DNA from: Nocardia thailandica NBRC 100428
GTDB lineage: Bacteria > Actinomycetota > Actinomycetes > Mycobacteriales > Mycobacteriaceae
Assembly: GCF_000308795.1 (NCBI RefSeq)
Contig: NZ_BAGK01000121.1
Coordinates: 1 to 45,079, forward strand
Length of the DNA: 45,079 nt
Direction: 5' to 3'
Part shown: positions 1-7,806 of the stretch, piece by piece
How positions within the stretch are numbered: position 1 is the first letter of the stretch
How the letters are laid out: every line of letters begins with the position of its first letter
The notes under the pieces: generated by a model
Databases searched by the model: none
The model's input: only the letters and a program-made list of their open reading frames with translations
Told to the model about the DNA's origin: nothing
Translations under genes and position numbers: made by a program

Positions 1-1930
1 TGAGCACGATCGCGCGCACGCCGCCGTAGTCGGATTCGCTCAGCCGCACCGACACCCCGTGGCTCTGCGCCAGCCGCGCGACCACGTAGAGGCCGAGCCG
101 CGAGTCGGCGGACAGGTTGCCGACGCCGAAGTCCGGCGGCGCGGACAGCATCTGGTTGTAGCGTTCGAGGTCCTCGGGGCTCATGCCCATGCCCTGGTCG
201 GTGATCTCGATGACCACGCCCTTGCCGACGACGTTGCCCCCCGCCTCGACCCGCGACTGCGGCGGCGAGTAGCTGGTGGCGTTGTCGACGAGTTCGGCGA
301 GCAGGTGGACCAGGTCGGCCACGACGGCGCCGACGACGCTGACCTCGGGCAGCCGGGTGACCCGCACCCGCGCGTAGTCCAGGGTCTCGCCGATGGCCGA
401 GCGGACCACGTCCATCACCGGAATCGGGTTGCGCCACTGGCGGCCCGGGCGGCCGCCGCCGAGGATGATCAGGTTCTCGGCGTTGCGGCGTTCGCGGGTG
501 GCCAGGTGGTCGAGGCGGAACAGCGTCTCGAGCAGGGCCGGATCCTCCTGGCGCCGTTCGGCTTCGTCGAGGATCTCGAGCTGGCGGTGCACCACGATCT
601 GGCTGCGGTGGGCGATGTTGAGGAAGACCGCCTTCACGCCCTCGCGGGTGCGGGCCTCGTCCACGGCGGCGCGCAGCGCGGCGGCCGCGGCGTGCTCGAA
701 CGCCTGGGCGACCTCGCCGATCTCGTCCTTGCCGAAGTCCAGCTTCGGGGCGACGTCCGCGGCGTCGACCTGTTCGCCGTCGCGCAGCCGGGCCATGGTC
801 TCGGGCAGGCGCTCGTCGGCCAGGACCAGGGTCTCCGAGCGGAGCCTGCGCAGGCGGAGGATGATCCGGTTGGCGATGAGGAGGGCGGCCAGGAAGCCGA
901 GCCCGCTGATCAGCAGCACGCCGCCGCCCGCGGTGGCCGCGGCGACCTCGGACTCGTGGGCCGTGTCCTGGGCCAGGCCCTGCACGTGGCGGTTGTGTTC
1001 GGTGTAGGCGCCGAGCAGCCCCGCGTTGACCTCCCTGGCCGCCGCCTGCCAGGCGGCGAGGTCCATCGGCAGCGCGGGCTGGGCGGTGGTGCTCTGGCGG
1101 GCGCTGCCGGAGCTGCCCGTCCCCGCGGCCGCGGCCGCCTGCTGGGCGGCGTAGCGCGCGATCAGGGCGGACTCCATGGCGGACAACTGCTGCCAGGCCG
1201 GGGTGGCGACGAGGGCCTCGATCCCGCGCCGCTCGTCGGCGCCGAGCTCGGTCAGGAGGTTGGTGACCTCGCTGTGGTAGAAGCCGACCTGGCGGACCAG
1301 CTCGTCGAGGCCGACGGCGGTGGGCCCGCCCGCGGTCGAGAACGACAGCGCGAGCGCGTTGCTGCGCGCCATGGCCTCGCCGGCGTTGAGCACCCGCAGG
1401 CCCTCGGCGACGCCTGCGGCCACGGTCGCGTCGGGCGCGCGGCGCTCGGCCACCTTGGTGCCCTGGGTGAAGACGTCGAGCAGCCGGTTGTAGAAGTTGT
1501 AGGCGTCGGGCGCGGGCAGCGCGAAGACGTCGGCGCCGCCACGCACCGAACTCAGGTGCGAACCCAGCGTGGCGAATCCGGCCTTGTCGTCACCGATCTC
1601 GTCGTCGTCGACCTTGCGGATGCCCGCGGACTGCTCGATCAGCACCCGGAACGCGGTGTCGAGGCGTGCGCGCGCCTGAGGCAGCTGCTGGGCCGCGGCC
1701 TCGTCTCCTGCCAGATGGGCCAGGGTCAGCTGCCGCTCGGCCTGCACCGACTCGATCAGCTCACGGCTGTAGGGGCCCGCCTGCTGCATCTCCTCGGCCC
1801 AGGTCTTGGCCTTGTCGCCCTGCTGCACCAGGTAACCCGCGGTACCGACACCCACCACCAGCAGGGTCAGACTCGGAATGAGAGCGATCGCGAGAATCCG
1901 GGTGCGAACACCGAGCCGTGCTGTGAACAT
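1..1930 (-). CDS. Conservon-type sensor histidine kinase with NIT sensor domain (3' end off window)
   Basis: Membrane sensor kinase; the C-terminus runs off the left edge. The N-terminus reads MFTARLGVRTRILAIALIP, followed by a first membrane helix, a long periplasmic helical region of the nitrate/nitrite-sensing (NIT) type, a second helix (GGGVLLISGLGFLAALLIA), a HAMP-like segment, a DHp-like block containing LFRLDHLATRERRNAENL, and a HATPase domain with ELVDNATSYSPP and DQGMGM. The LDHLATRxRRNAENL block is characteristic of actinobacterial conservon (CvnA-like) kinases, which are normally followed by roadblock, DUF742 and GTPase genes; here these would lie beyond the left edge. The start is ATG 1930, six bases after a TACGTT -10 box, so the mRNA is probably leaderless. 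The ligand cannot be read from the sequence. Confidence 0.9.
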   Translation of the reverse strand, partial: MFTARLGVRTRILAIALIPSLTLLVVGVGTAGYLVQQGDKAKTWAEEMQQAGPYSRELIESVQAERQLTLAHLAGDEAAAQQLPQARARLDTAFRVLIEQSAGIRKVDDDEIGDDKAGFATLGSHLSSVRGGADVFALPAPDAYNFYNRLLDVFTQGTKVAERRAPDATVAAGVAEGLRVLNAGEAMARSNALALSFSTAGGPTAVGLDELVRQVGFYHSEVTNLLTELGADERRGIEALVATPAWQQLSAMESALIARYAAQQAAAAAGTGSSGSARQSTTAQPALPMDLAAWQAAAREVNAGLLGAYTEHNRHVQGLAQDTAHESEVAAATAGGGVLLISGLGFLAALLIANRIILRLRRLRSETLVLADERLPETMARLRDGEQVDAADVAPKLDFGKDEIGEVAQAFEHAAAAALRAAVDEARTREGVKAVFLNIAHRSQIVVHRQLEILDEAERRQEDPALLETLFRLDHLATRERRNAENLIILGGGRPGRQWRNPIPVMDVVRSAIGETLDYARVRVTRLPEVSVVGAVVADLVHLLAELVDNATSYSPPQSRVEAGGNVVGKGVVIEITDQGMGMSPEDLERYNQMLSAPPDFGVGNLSADSRLGLYVVARLAQSHGVSVRLSESDYGGVRAIVL

Positions 1931-1971
1931 CGGCCCAACGTAACGGAATTGTTGTATTCCCCGCGGCGTAT

Positions 1972-1988
1972 GTCTCGCTGAGCGAGAC
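1972..1988. promoter_or_regulatory. 17-bp perfect palindrome upstream of the sensor kinase
   Basis: GTCTCGCT-G-AGCGAGAC has two perfect 8-base arms around one central base. It lies about 40 bp upstream of the kinase start at 1930 and just upstream of where its -35 would fall, so it is a candidate operator. No binding protein is identified. Confidence 0.5.
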
Positions 1989-2031
1989 GCGATTTTGTCT
2001 GCGCCGCAAGAATTTTGCTATAGCGCGAAAA

Positions 2032-2084
2032 CGAGCTCGCCCCGCCACCTGAACGCGCTGTGGCGTCCAGGCGGCGGGGGCTCG
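2032..2084 (-). terminator. Hairpin terminator after the aldehyde dehydrogenase-DUF779 genes
   Basis: Read on the minus strand, a long imperfect GC-rich stem (arms roughly 2063-2084 and 2032-2056, loop GCGCTGT region) is followed directly by TTTT (complement of 2028-2031). It sits 55 bp after the DUF779 stop and before the kinase promoter, where a Rho-independent terminator would be expected. Confidence 0.55.
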
Positions 2085-2138
2085 CCGTGTCCTGCCAAGG
2101 CCCCGATCGCCCGGGCAGGACAGGTTCGGAGGCACCCT

Positions 2139-2534
2139 CTACAGGGTGCGGTCGGCGCCCGTGCGGGGCGGTGGGCCCGCGGCCAGCGCCTCGGCCTCGG
2201 CCTCGGTCAGCCCGCGGGTGGCCAGCACGAACCGGATGCCGGTGCCCGCCTCCAGCGATCCGTCCGCCGCGGCGCCGTCGGTCACGTCGAGGGTCAGATG
2301 GGTGTCGCGCCAGGCGTCGAATCGGTCCGGGGTGACCCAGAATTCGGTGTGCCAGGTCAGCCGGGCCAGCAGCACGTCGGTGCGGTTGATCCGGAAATCC
2401 CGGGCGGAGCGGCAGATCGGGGTGCCGTCGTCGTCGGTGTGATGGAACAGCACCGGGCCGTTCTCCTCGATGAGCTGTCGCAGCAGCGTCTGCGCGGGCT
2501 CGGTGATATCGACACGGTGCACCTGACTCAGCAT
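2139..2534 (-). CDS. DUF779 domain-containing protein
   Basis: A 131-residue soluble protein beginning [20 protein letters not shown], with the family core ENGPVLFHHT, a run of aromatic and His residues, and a segment FWVTPDRFDAWRDTHLTLDV. This matches DUF779, a family regularly encoded directly after aldehyde dehydrogenases of the acetaldehyde/ExaC type; its biochemical role is not established. The start ATG overlaps the aldehyde dehydrogenase stop (ATGA at 2534), so the two are translationally coupled. Longer in-frame starts upstream would run into the dehydrogenase gene and are rejected. Because the partner enzyme appears damaged, this gene may be working alone or decaying with it. Confidence 0.85.
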   Translation of the reverse strand: MLSQVHRVDITEPAQTLLRQLIEENGPVLFHHTDDDGTPICRSARDFRINRTDVLLARLTWHTEFWVTPDRFDAWRDTHLTLDVTDGAAADGSLEAGTGIRFVLATRGLTEAEAEALAAGPPPRTGADRTL

Positions 2535-3982
2535 CAGAACATCCCCAGTGCGTTCGGTGAGTAGCTGACCAGCAGACTCTTGGTCCGCTGGTACCGCCGG
2601 AGCGTCTCGGCACGATGTTCGCGGCCGAGACCGTAGTGCTGGTGACAGTTGGTCCACACCCGTCCCGTCCGCAGGCCGCGGCCGAGCCGGTGCGCGGTGT
2701 CCATGTCACGGGTCCACACGCCCGCGCCGAGGCCGGATCGGGTCTGGTTGGCGATCCGGATCGCTTCGTCGACGCTGTCGAAGCGGGTCACGGCGACCAC
2801 GGGTCCGAAGATTTCCTCCCGGAATATCCGCATCGTGTGCGTGCCCTCGAAGATCGTGGGCTCGATGTAGTACCCACCGGGCAGACCGTCGACCTTGCGT
2901 GCTTCCCCTCCAGTGAGCACGCGGGCGCCTTCGGTCCGGCCGATGTCGATGTGGGACAGGATCTTCTCGTACTGGTCGTTGCCGGTCTGGGCGCCGATCA
3001 TCGTCTCGGTGTCGAGCGGATGGCCGGCGACCAGGGCCTCGGTGCGGGCGATGCAGCGGGCGAGGAACTCGTCGTAGATCGACGAGTGGATCAGTGCCCG
3101 CGACGGTGCGGTGCACACCTCACCCTGGTTGAGGGCGAACATCACGAATCCCTCGACGGCTTTGTCGAGGAACGCGTCGTCGGCCGCCAGCACATCGGGC
3201 AGGAAGATGGTGGGACTCTTCCCGCCCGGGGTGCCCGCGGCCGGGACGATCTCGGCGGCTTCCCCGGTGTGGGCGATCGCGGCCACGCGCGGGTGCGCGG
3301 CGAGCGGGCCGCCCGCCTCGGGCCCGAAGCCGTTGACCACGTTGAGCACTCCCGGCGGCAGCAGGTCGGCGACGAGCTCGACGACCAGCAGCAGGGAGGC
3401 CGGGGTCTGCTCGGCCGGTTTGACGATCACGCAGTTGCCCGCCGCGAGCGCGGGCGCCAGCGTCCGGGCCGCCAGCAGGATGGGGAAGTTCCACGGGACG
3501 AGCCGGCCGACGACGCCGAGCGGCTCGTGGTGGTGGTAGGCCACGGTGTCGGCGTCGACGCGCGAGATCCCGCCCTCCTGGGCGCGCAGCGCGCCCGCGA
3601 AGTAGCGGAACTGGTCGACGGCCAGCGGCAGATCCGCGGCGAGGGTCTCCCGCACGGGTTTGCCGTTGTCCCACGACTCGGCGACGGCCAGGGGCTCGAG
3701 GCTGTTCTCGATCCGGTCGGCGATGGCCAGCAGGATCTCGGCCCGGGTGCGGTCCGCGGTGGCGGCCCAGGCGTCGGCCGCCCGGTGGGCCGCCTCCAGC
3801 GCCGCCTCGACGTCGGCGGCGGTGGACCGGGCCACGGTGCAGAAGACCTCCCCGTCCACCGGCGAGGTGTTGTCGAAGTAGCGGCCTTCGATCGGGGCGG
3901 CCCAGTCACCCCCGATGAAGTTGTCGTACCGGACGGCATAGCTGACGATGCCGGTGTCCGATCCGGGCTTGCCGTAGATCAT
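2534..3982 (-). CDS. Aldehyde dehydrogenase family protein with two internal in-frame deletions
   Basis: An NAD-dependent aldehyde dehydrogenase of the ExaC/acetaldehyde type by overall sequence: [20 protein letters not shown] (about residues 163-182), KPAEQTPAS, catalytic Cys290 in [11 protein letters not shown], and EEIFGPVV. Its 482 residues are short for this family (about 505). Two places account for this. After HTG (238-240) the text jumps through [17 protein letters not shown], so about 11 residues and the Glu of the usual LELGGK motif are missing, and FTG has become HTG. After NCHQHY (445-450) about 12 residues of the usual FGGYKxSG loop are missing. Both gaps keep frame. The enzyme may therefore be inactive or altered. 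The start ATG 3982 has GAGGAA before it. It lies between its GAF regulator and DUF779. Confidence 0.85.
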   Translation of the reverse strand: MIYGKPGSDTGIVSYAVRYDNFIGGDWAAPIEGRYFDNTSPVDGEVFCTVARSTAADVEAALEAAHRAADAWAATADRTRAEILLAIADRIENSLEPLAVAESWDNGKPVRETLAADLPLAVDQFRYFAGALRAQEGGISRVDADTVAYHHHEPLGVVGRLVPWNFPILLAARTLAPALAAGNCVIVKPAEQTPASLLLVVELVADLLPPGVLNVVNGFGPEAGGPLAAHPRVAAIAHTGEAAEIVPAAGTPGGKSPTIFLPDVLAADDAFLDKAVEGFVMFALNQGEVCTAPSRALIHSSIYDEFLARCIARTEALVAGHPLDTETMIGAQTGNDQYEKILSHIDIGRTEGARVLTGGEARKVDGLPGGYYIEPTIFEGTHTMRIFREEIFGPVVAVTRFDSVDEAIRIANQTRSGLGAGVWTRDMDTAHRLGRGLRTGRVWTNCHQHYGLGREHRAETLRRYQRTKSLLVSYSPNALGMF

Positions 3983-4085
3983 CTGTTCCTCGCTGCTCGG
4001 CGGCCGTGTCCGTGGTGGGGAACACTATGGTCGGCCGAGGTTGGTGCGAGGTTGGTCAGGCGTCGACGCGGGGTATCGGGGCAGG

Positions 4086-5336
4086 TCAGAAGCGGTTTGC
4101 CTGGTACAGCCGGGCGGTCACGACGGCACGGCGGACGTCGTCGTGGGGGAGCAGCGCCAGGGCGTGCTCGTGGATCTCGGCGTCGTCGGGGCAGCGCTGA
4201 CCGAAGGCGACGGCGTGTTCGGCGCGATCGCTGGCCAGGACGGCGTTGCGGATGCCGACGTCGAGGATGTCGCGCCAGCGTTCGATGCCGGGCGTGCTCG
4301 ACCCCGGGAGCAGGGGGCCGCGGTAGAGCCACAGCGCCGAGGTCAGGTCGCCGCCCTCGATGGCGGCCAGCAGGTCGACCGCGTCGCAGGACACGGGACC
4401 GGTGAGCGTGTAGCGGCGGTTGGCGATCTCGCCCCGGGTGGCCCGGCGCAGGTGGGAGACGTCGGCCTTGAGCGTGCTCAGCGAGACCGAGCGCTCGCCG
4501 TAGACCGCGTCGTGCAGCTGCTCGGGCGTGAAGCCCTCCGGGTGCAGGGCCAGCAGCGCCAGGATCTCGAGCTGGCGCGGCGGCAGCGGTACCGGCCTGC
4601 CGTCACGCAGGAGCCGTGCGGCGCCGAGGCATTCGAGCCGGATACCGGGCGCGGGGGCGGGGGCCTCGGCGCGCAGCATCGTCTCCACGGCCGTGACCAG
4701 CGCGCGCACCGACGTCATCACCATCGGGTGCGAGCGCTCCCAGGTGGAGGACAGGTCGAGCACGCCGACCTGGCGGCCGTCGGGCCCGTGGATGGGGGCG
4801 GAGTAGCAGACCCAGCCGTGCAGGGCGGCGACCAGGTGCTCGGCGGAGAACACGGTGACCGGGCGGTCGTCGTGCAACGCCAGCGACAGGCCGTTGGTGC
4901 CCATGTTGGACTCGTCCCAGAGCCCGCCCGGGGCGAAGTTCACGGCATCGGCCTGCCTGCGCAGGCTGCGGTCACCCGCGGTCCACAGGATGGTCCCCGA
5001 ATCGTCACTGACGACAGCGAGGTAGCCCGAATCCTCGGCGATGCCCCGCAATTGGCCCGCGATCTCGGTGACCGGGCGTCGCAGCGGGGAGTCGGTCCAG
5101 CGGTCGGCGATGTCGTCGTGTCCGGGCGCGACGGTGCGGGACGGGTCGACCGTGGTCAGCGACCGGCGCCACGAGTCGACCACGTCGCTGCGCATCGAGC
5201 CGTTGTCGCGCGGCAGGCGGGTGGGCCGGGCCGGGGCGGCCAGGCGGTGCCACTCCTTCTCCAGCTCGCCGCGGTAGGCCGAGAGCGAGTCCGCGCGAAG
5301 GGGTTCCGGCGCCGGCTCCTGATCTGCACCTGCCAT
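4086..5336 (-). CDS. GAF domain-containing transcriptional regulator (aldehyde dehydrogenase-linked)
   Basis: A 416-residue cytoplasmic regulator. The first part (about 50-240) is a GAF-like sensor with LAVVSDDSGTILWTAGD, LWDESNMGTNGLSLAL and a PVTVFSAEHLVAALHGWVCY segment, the pattern of the AcoR-type GAF domain. The C-terminal third carries a winged-helix-like stretch (PPRQLEILALLALHPEGFTP and SLSTLKADVSHLRR), instead of the sigma-54 AAA domain of AcoR. Such proteins are typical neighbours of acetaldehyde/aldehyde dehydrogenases in actinobacteria and probably control them. The start MAGADQEPAPEP (5336) has AGGAC just upstream; longer upstream reading is Arg/Pro-rich and unlikely. A separate TAGTGT box near 4022-4027 could drive the dehydrogenase. 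Confidence 0.82.
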   Translation of the reverse strand: MAGADQEPAPEPLRADSLSAYRGELEKEWHRLAAPARPTRLPRDNGSMRSDVVDSWRRSLTTVDPSRTVAPGHDDIADRWTDSPLRRPVTEIAGQLRGIAEDSGYLAVVSDDSGTILWTAGDRSLRRQADAVNFAPGGLWDESNMGTNGLSLALHDDRPVTVFSAEHLVAALHGWVCYSAPIHGPDGRQVGVLDLSSTWERSHPMVMTSVRALVTAVETMLRAEAPAPAPGIRLECLGAARLLRDGRPVPLPPRQLEILALLALHPEGFTPEQLHDAVYGERSVSLSTLKADVSHLRRATRGEIANRRYTLTGPVSCDAVDLLAAIEGGDLTSALWLYRGPLLPGSSTPGIERWRDILDVGIRNAVLASDRAEHAVAFGQRCPDDAEIHEHALALLPHDDVRRAVVTARLYQANRF

Positions 5337-5422
5337 CCGTCCTGTGTAGCAGGTCCGCGGCGATCGCGGTGGCGATTGGCCCCGCCGTGGGGCTCGCGCC
5401 GTCGAGCGGTCTGGACGGCGGG

Positions 5423-5749
5423 CTACTTGTTGAGGAAGATCCCGGCGACGTCGGCGTTCTTGATCGGGGTCTCGGTGTTGCGCTGGGTGGCGCACAGCAG
5501 GTCGACCTGGACGATCATCGAGTCGACCGAGGTGCCCGAGGGCTCGTTGTCGGTGCCGAGCTTCTGCTTGAGCGCCTTGGTGATGGTGATGCGCTTGGTG
5601 TCGGCGTCCTGGTTGACGTATTCACTGCACGGGGTGTCCCCGCCGCGGTTGACGAGGGTCTCGACCTCGGTGCAGCCGGTCAGCAGCGTGGCCGCCAGGG
5701 CCCCGGTCGCCAGCGCGAAGGTGCCGGTGCGGGCGAGGGTGGCGGGCAT
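5423..5749 (-). CDS. Small lipoprotein
   Basis: A 108-residue protein with a lipoprotein signal peptide: basic N-terminus, hydrophobic helix and lipobox LLTGC at residues 22-26, so it should be lipid-anchored outside the membrane. The mature part is about 80 residues with two further Cys residues (in TPCSEY and LLCATQ) that could form a disulfide, and a central KRITITKALKQ helix. This layout resembles small HdeA-like or hypothetical mycobacterial lipoproteins, but I cannot assign a family. The start ATG 5749 is preceded by an ideal AGGAGG at a good distance. It is a single gene on the minus strand between the GAF regulator and the phosphatase-like gene. Confidence 0.8.
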   Translation of the reverse strand: MPATLARTGTFALATGALAATLLTGCTEVETLVNRGGDTPCSEYVNQDADTKRITITKALKQKLGTDNEPSGTSVDSMIVQVDLLCATQRNTETPIKNADVAGIFLNK

Positions 5750-5854
5750 GGGTCCTCCTGAGGGGTGTTCTCCGGTGCGCGTCCGGCACCGGATCGCCCT
5801 CAGCCTAGAAGGTCGGCGCCGGATGCGTGTCCGCTCGGCGCAGGTTTCGCCGGG

Positions 5855-6874
5855 TCAGGACCGATACACCCGCAGCGGCACGGTCAGCTCGTCCTCGGTG
5901 AGCGAGCCGTGATGGCCGATCATGAGGGCCTGGATCGGCTCGGCGGCGCTGCGGACCACGCCGACGGTCTCGCGGGCGACGACGACGAGATCGCCGATGC
6001 GCGAAGCGCATTCGTCGCTGACGCGCGGGCCGAACCAGCCGGCGCGCACGGCCTCCTCGCGGGACAGCACGCTGAACCCGGGGCCGAGCGTCGCGGTCCA
6101 GGTGTCGCGGACGTCGCCCGCCGCGCCCGGGGTGACGTAGACATGGCGGGCGCGGGGCTCGCCGCCCAGCACGGCGACGCCCTCCTGGAGCTCGGGGTGC
6201 GTGTCGAAGTCGATCCGGTCCGACAGCTCGATCATGCCGTGGTCGGCGGTGACGATCAGCGCGGCGCCCGCGGGCAGGCGCTCGGCGATGTCGGCGGCGA
6301 TGCGGTCGGTGTGCGCGAGCTCGTAGAGCCAGGCGTCGGAGGCGGGCCCGCGGGCGTGCCCGGTGGTGTCCAGGTCCGGGTGGTAGGCGTAGACGAGGGC
6401 GCGGTCCGCGCCGCGCAGCGCGTCGGTGGCGCCCGCGACCAGGTCGCCGACGCCGAAGCTGGTGCGGAAACCCCCGCCGCGGAACGACGCCCGGCTCAGC
6501 CCCGAACCGTCCTGGTAGCCGGGCCCGATCTGCACGGCCGTGATCCCGGCGTCGGTGGCGCGCTCGAAGACGGTGCGGCGCGGCTGGATCCGCTCGGGCG
6601 GGAACTCGGCCAGCGGGTCGCCGTGGCCGTCGCCGTGCAGCCGCCAGCGCAACGTGTTGAACAGCCGGTCCTGTCCCGGCAGCCGCAGCATGTGGCCGAC
6701 GATGCCGGTCTCACCGGGGGTGGCGCCCGCGCCGAGGGACGTCAGGCTGGTCGCGGTGGTCGACGGGAAACCCGCGGTCAGCGTGGCGGCCGGCAGGCTC
6801 GACAGGAAGGGCGCGGCCTCGGGATGCGCGGCCAGCGCGGTGGCGCCGAGGCCGTCGACCAGCAGGACGCACAC
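5855..6874 (-). CDS. Alkaline phosphatase / nucleotide pyrophosphatase superfamily protein (5' end uncertain)
   Basis: A metal-dependent hydrolase of the alkaline phosphatase superfamily. The first beta strand CVLLVDGLGATAL holds the first metal-binding Asp; PSTTATSLTSLG supplies the nucleophile Thr/Ser region; HPDLDTTGHARGP and VTADHGMIEL give the remaining Asp/His ligands. The GTG at 6874 falls inside the first beta strand, which is too late for this family. In-frame reading continues upstream through LHTPRYGDGALADLLPSALA, which looks like the true N-terminus, but no ATG, GTG or TTG is in frame there (only ATT 7006 or CTG 6991). An ATG at 7035 lies in another frame, so a one-base shift is possible. 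Substrate unknown. Confidence 0.75.
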   Translation of the reverse strand: MCVLLVDGLGATALAAHPEAAPFLSSLPAATLTAGFPSTTATSLTSLGAGATPGETGIVGHMLRLPGQDRLFNTLRWRLHGDGHGDPLAEFPPERIQPRRTVFERATDAGITAVQIGPGYQDGSGLSRASFRGGGFRTSFGVGDLVAGATDALRGADRALVYAYHPDLDTTGHARGPASDAWLYELAHTDRIAADIAERLPAGAALIVTADHGMIELSDRIDFDTHPELQEGVAVLGGEPRARHVYVTPGAAGDVRDTWTATLGPGFSVLSREEAVRAGWFGPRVSDECASRIGDLVVVARETVGVVRSAAEPIQALMIGHHGSLTEDELTVPLRVYRS

Positions 6875-7081
6875 GCGGGTCGCCGCGAGGTCGAGGCCGA
6901 TCCGGTCGCGCTCCCCGGCGACGTCCAGGGCCGCCAGCGCGGACGGGAGCAGGTCGGCCAGGGCGCCGTCGCCGTAGCGCGGGGTGTGCAGGGTGCCGGT
7001 CGAAATGTCGCCTGTCCGTTCTCGAGGACGATCATGGGGCCGGTTCCACTGTAGGTGATCGGGCCCGCGGCGGTGGGCGGT

Positions 7082-7693
7082 TCAGCGGGGCGTGAGCAGG
7101 GCGCCGAATCCGCGCACGATGTCGTCGACGAGGGTGGCCGAATCGGTGCCGAGCTGGACGCTGCGCTTGTCGAGCTGGCCGTCGACGCCGAGCGAGGCAA
7201 GGCCGTGGGCCAGGGCCCACCAGGCCACCGCCAGGGTCTCGGCGCGCTCGGCGGGCAGCACGCCGGCCGCGACTCCGGCGGCGATCGTGTCGGTGAGCAC
7301 CGCGAAGGCGGCGTCCCCGGCCTCGGCGGCGTCGGGGTGCTTGTCGGGCTGGGACAGCTCGGGCCGGAACATGAGCCGGAAGTGCCCGGGATGCGTGCGG
7401 GCGAAGCGCACATAGCCCTCGGCGAGCGCGGTGAGCTGGTCGAGGGGTGCCTCGGCCGTGTCGCGGGCGGCGGCGAGTTCGGTGGCGAGGGCGCGGAAGC
7501 CGTCGATGGACAGCGCGGCGAGCAGCGCGGACCGATCGGCGAAGTGGTGGTAGGGGGCGCCGCTGCTGACCCCGGCCTCGCGGGCGACCCGGCGCAGGCT
7601 CACCGCCGCCAGTCCCTCGGTCTCGATCAGCCGCAGGCAGGCCTCCAGCAGCGCGTCGCGCAGGGCGCCGTGGTGGTAGCTGGTGCGTCTCAC
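7082..7693 (-). CDS. TetR/AcrR family transcriptional regulator
   Basis: A 203-residue repressor of TetR type. The N-terminal helix-turn-helix is clear: YHHGALRDALLEACLRLIE, then VSLRRVAREAGVSSGAPYHHF at about residues 30-50. The rest is a helical ligand and dimerisation domain with a WWALAHGLASLGVDG segment typical of the WHG subgroup. The start is GTG 7693. It is transcribed divergently from the SDR gene at 7807, and two tandem palindromes in the 113-bp gap are good candidates for its operators, so it probably represses the SDR and itself. The inducer is unknown. Confidence 0.92.
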   Translation of the reverse strand: MRRTSYHHGALRDALLEACLRLIETEGLAAVSLRRVAREAGVSSGAPYHHFADRSALLAALSIDGFRALATELAAARDTAEAPLDQLTALAEGYVRFARTHPGHFRLMFRPELSQPDKHPDAAEAGDAAFAVLTDTIAAGVAAGVLPAERAETLAVAWWALAHGLASLGVDGQLDKRSVQLGTDSATLVDDIVRGFGALLTPR

Positions 7694-7741
7694 TCGCCCA
7701 GGGTAGGCGACCGGGTGCGCGGAATCGGCACTGGACAGCGA

Positions 7742-7780
7742 ATCTAGGCAGTGCTTAGATGATCTGAGCAGCGTTCAGAT
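7742..7780. promoter_or_regulatory. Tandem TetR-type operators
   Basis: Two 19-bp imperfect palindromes sit side by side: ATCTAGGCAGTGCTTAGAT (7742-7760) and ATCTGAGCAGCGTTCAGAT (7762-7780). They share the pattern ATCTR-n-GCAG-nn-n-YAGAT and are 20 bp apart, about two helical turns, so two dimers could bind the same face. They lie between the divergent TetR and SDR starts. Confidence 0.75.
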
Positions 7781-7806
7781 GTGCTCGTCCTCCCGAAGGA
7801 ACAGAC

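Noticed and set aside
59..1981. Long plus-strand open frame of 640 codons
   Set aside because: It is the mirror of the minus-strand sensor kinase, which has clear NIT/HATPase motifs; the plus translation is His/Gly/Arg-rich without any family match.
2615..4405. Long plus-strand open frame of 596 codons
   Set aside because: Antisense to the aldehyde dehydrogenase and its regulator; low-complexity Gly/Val/Arg text typical of high-GC shadows.
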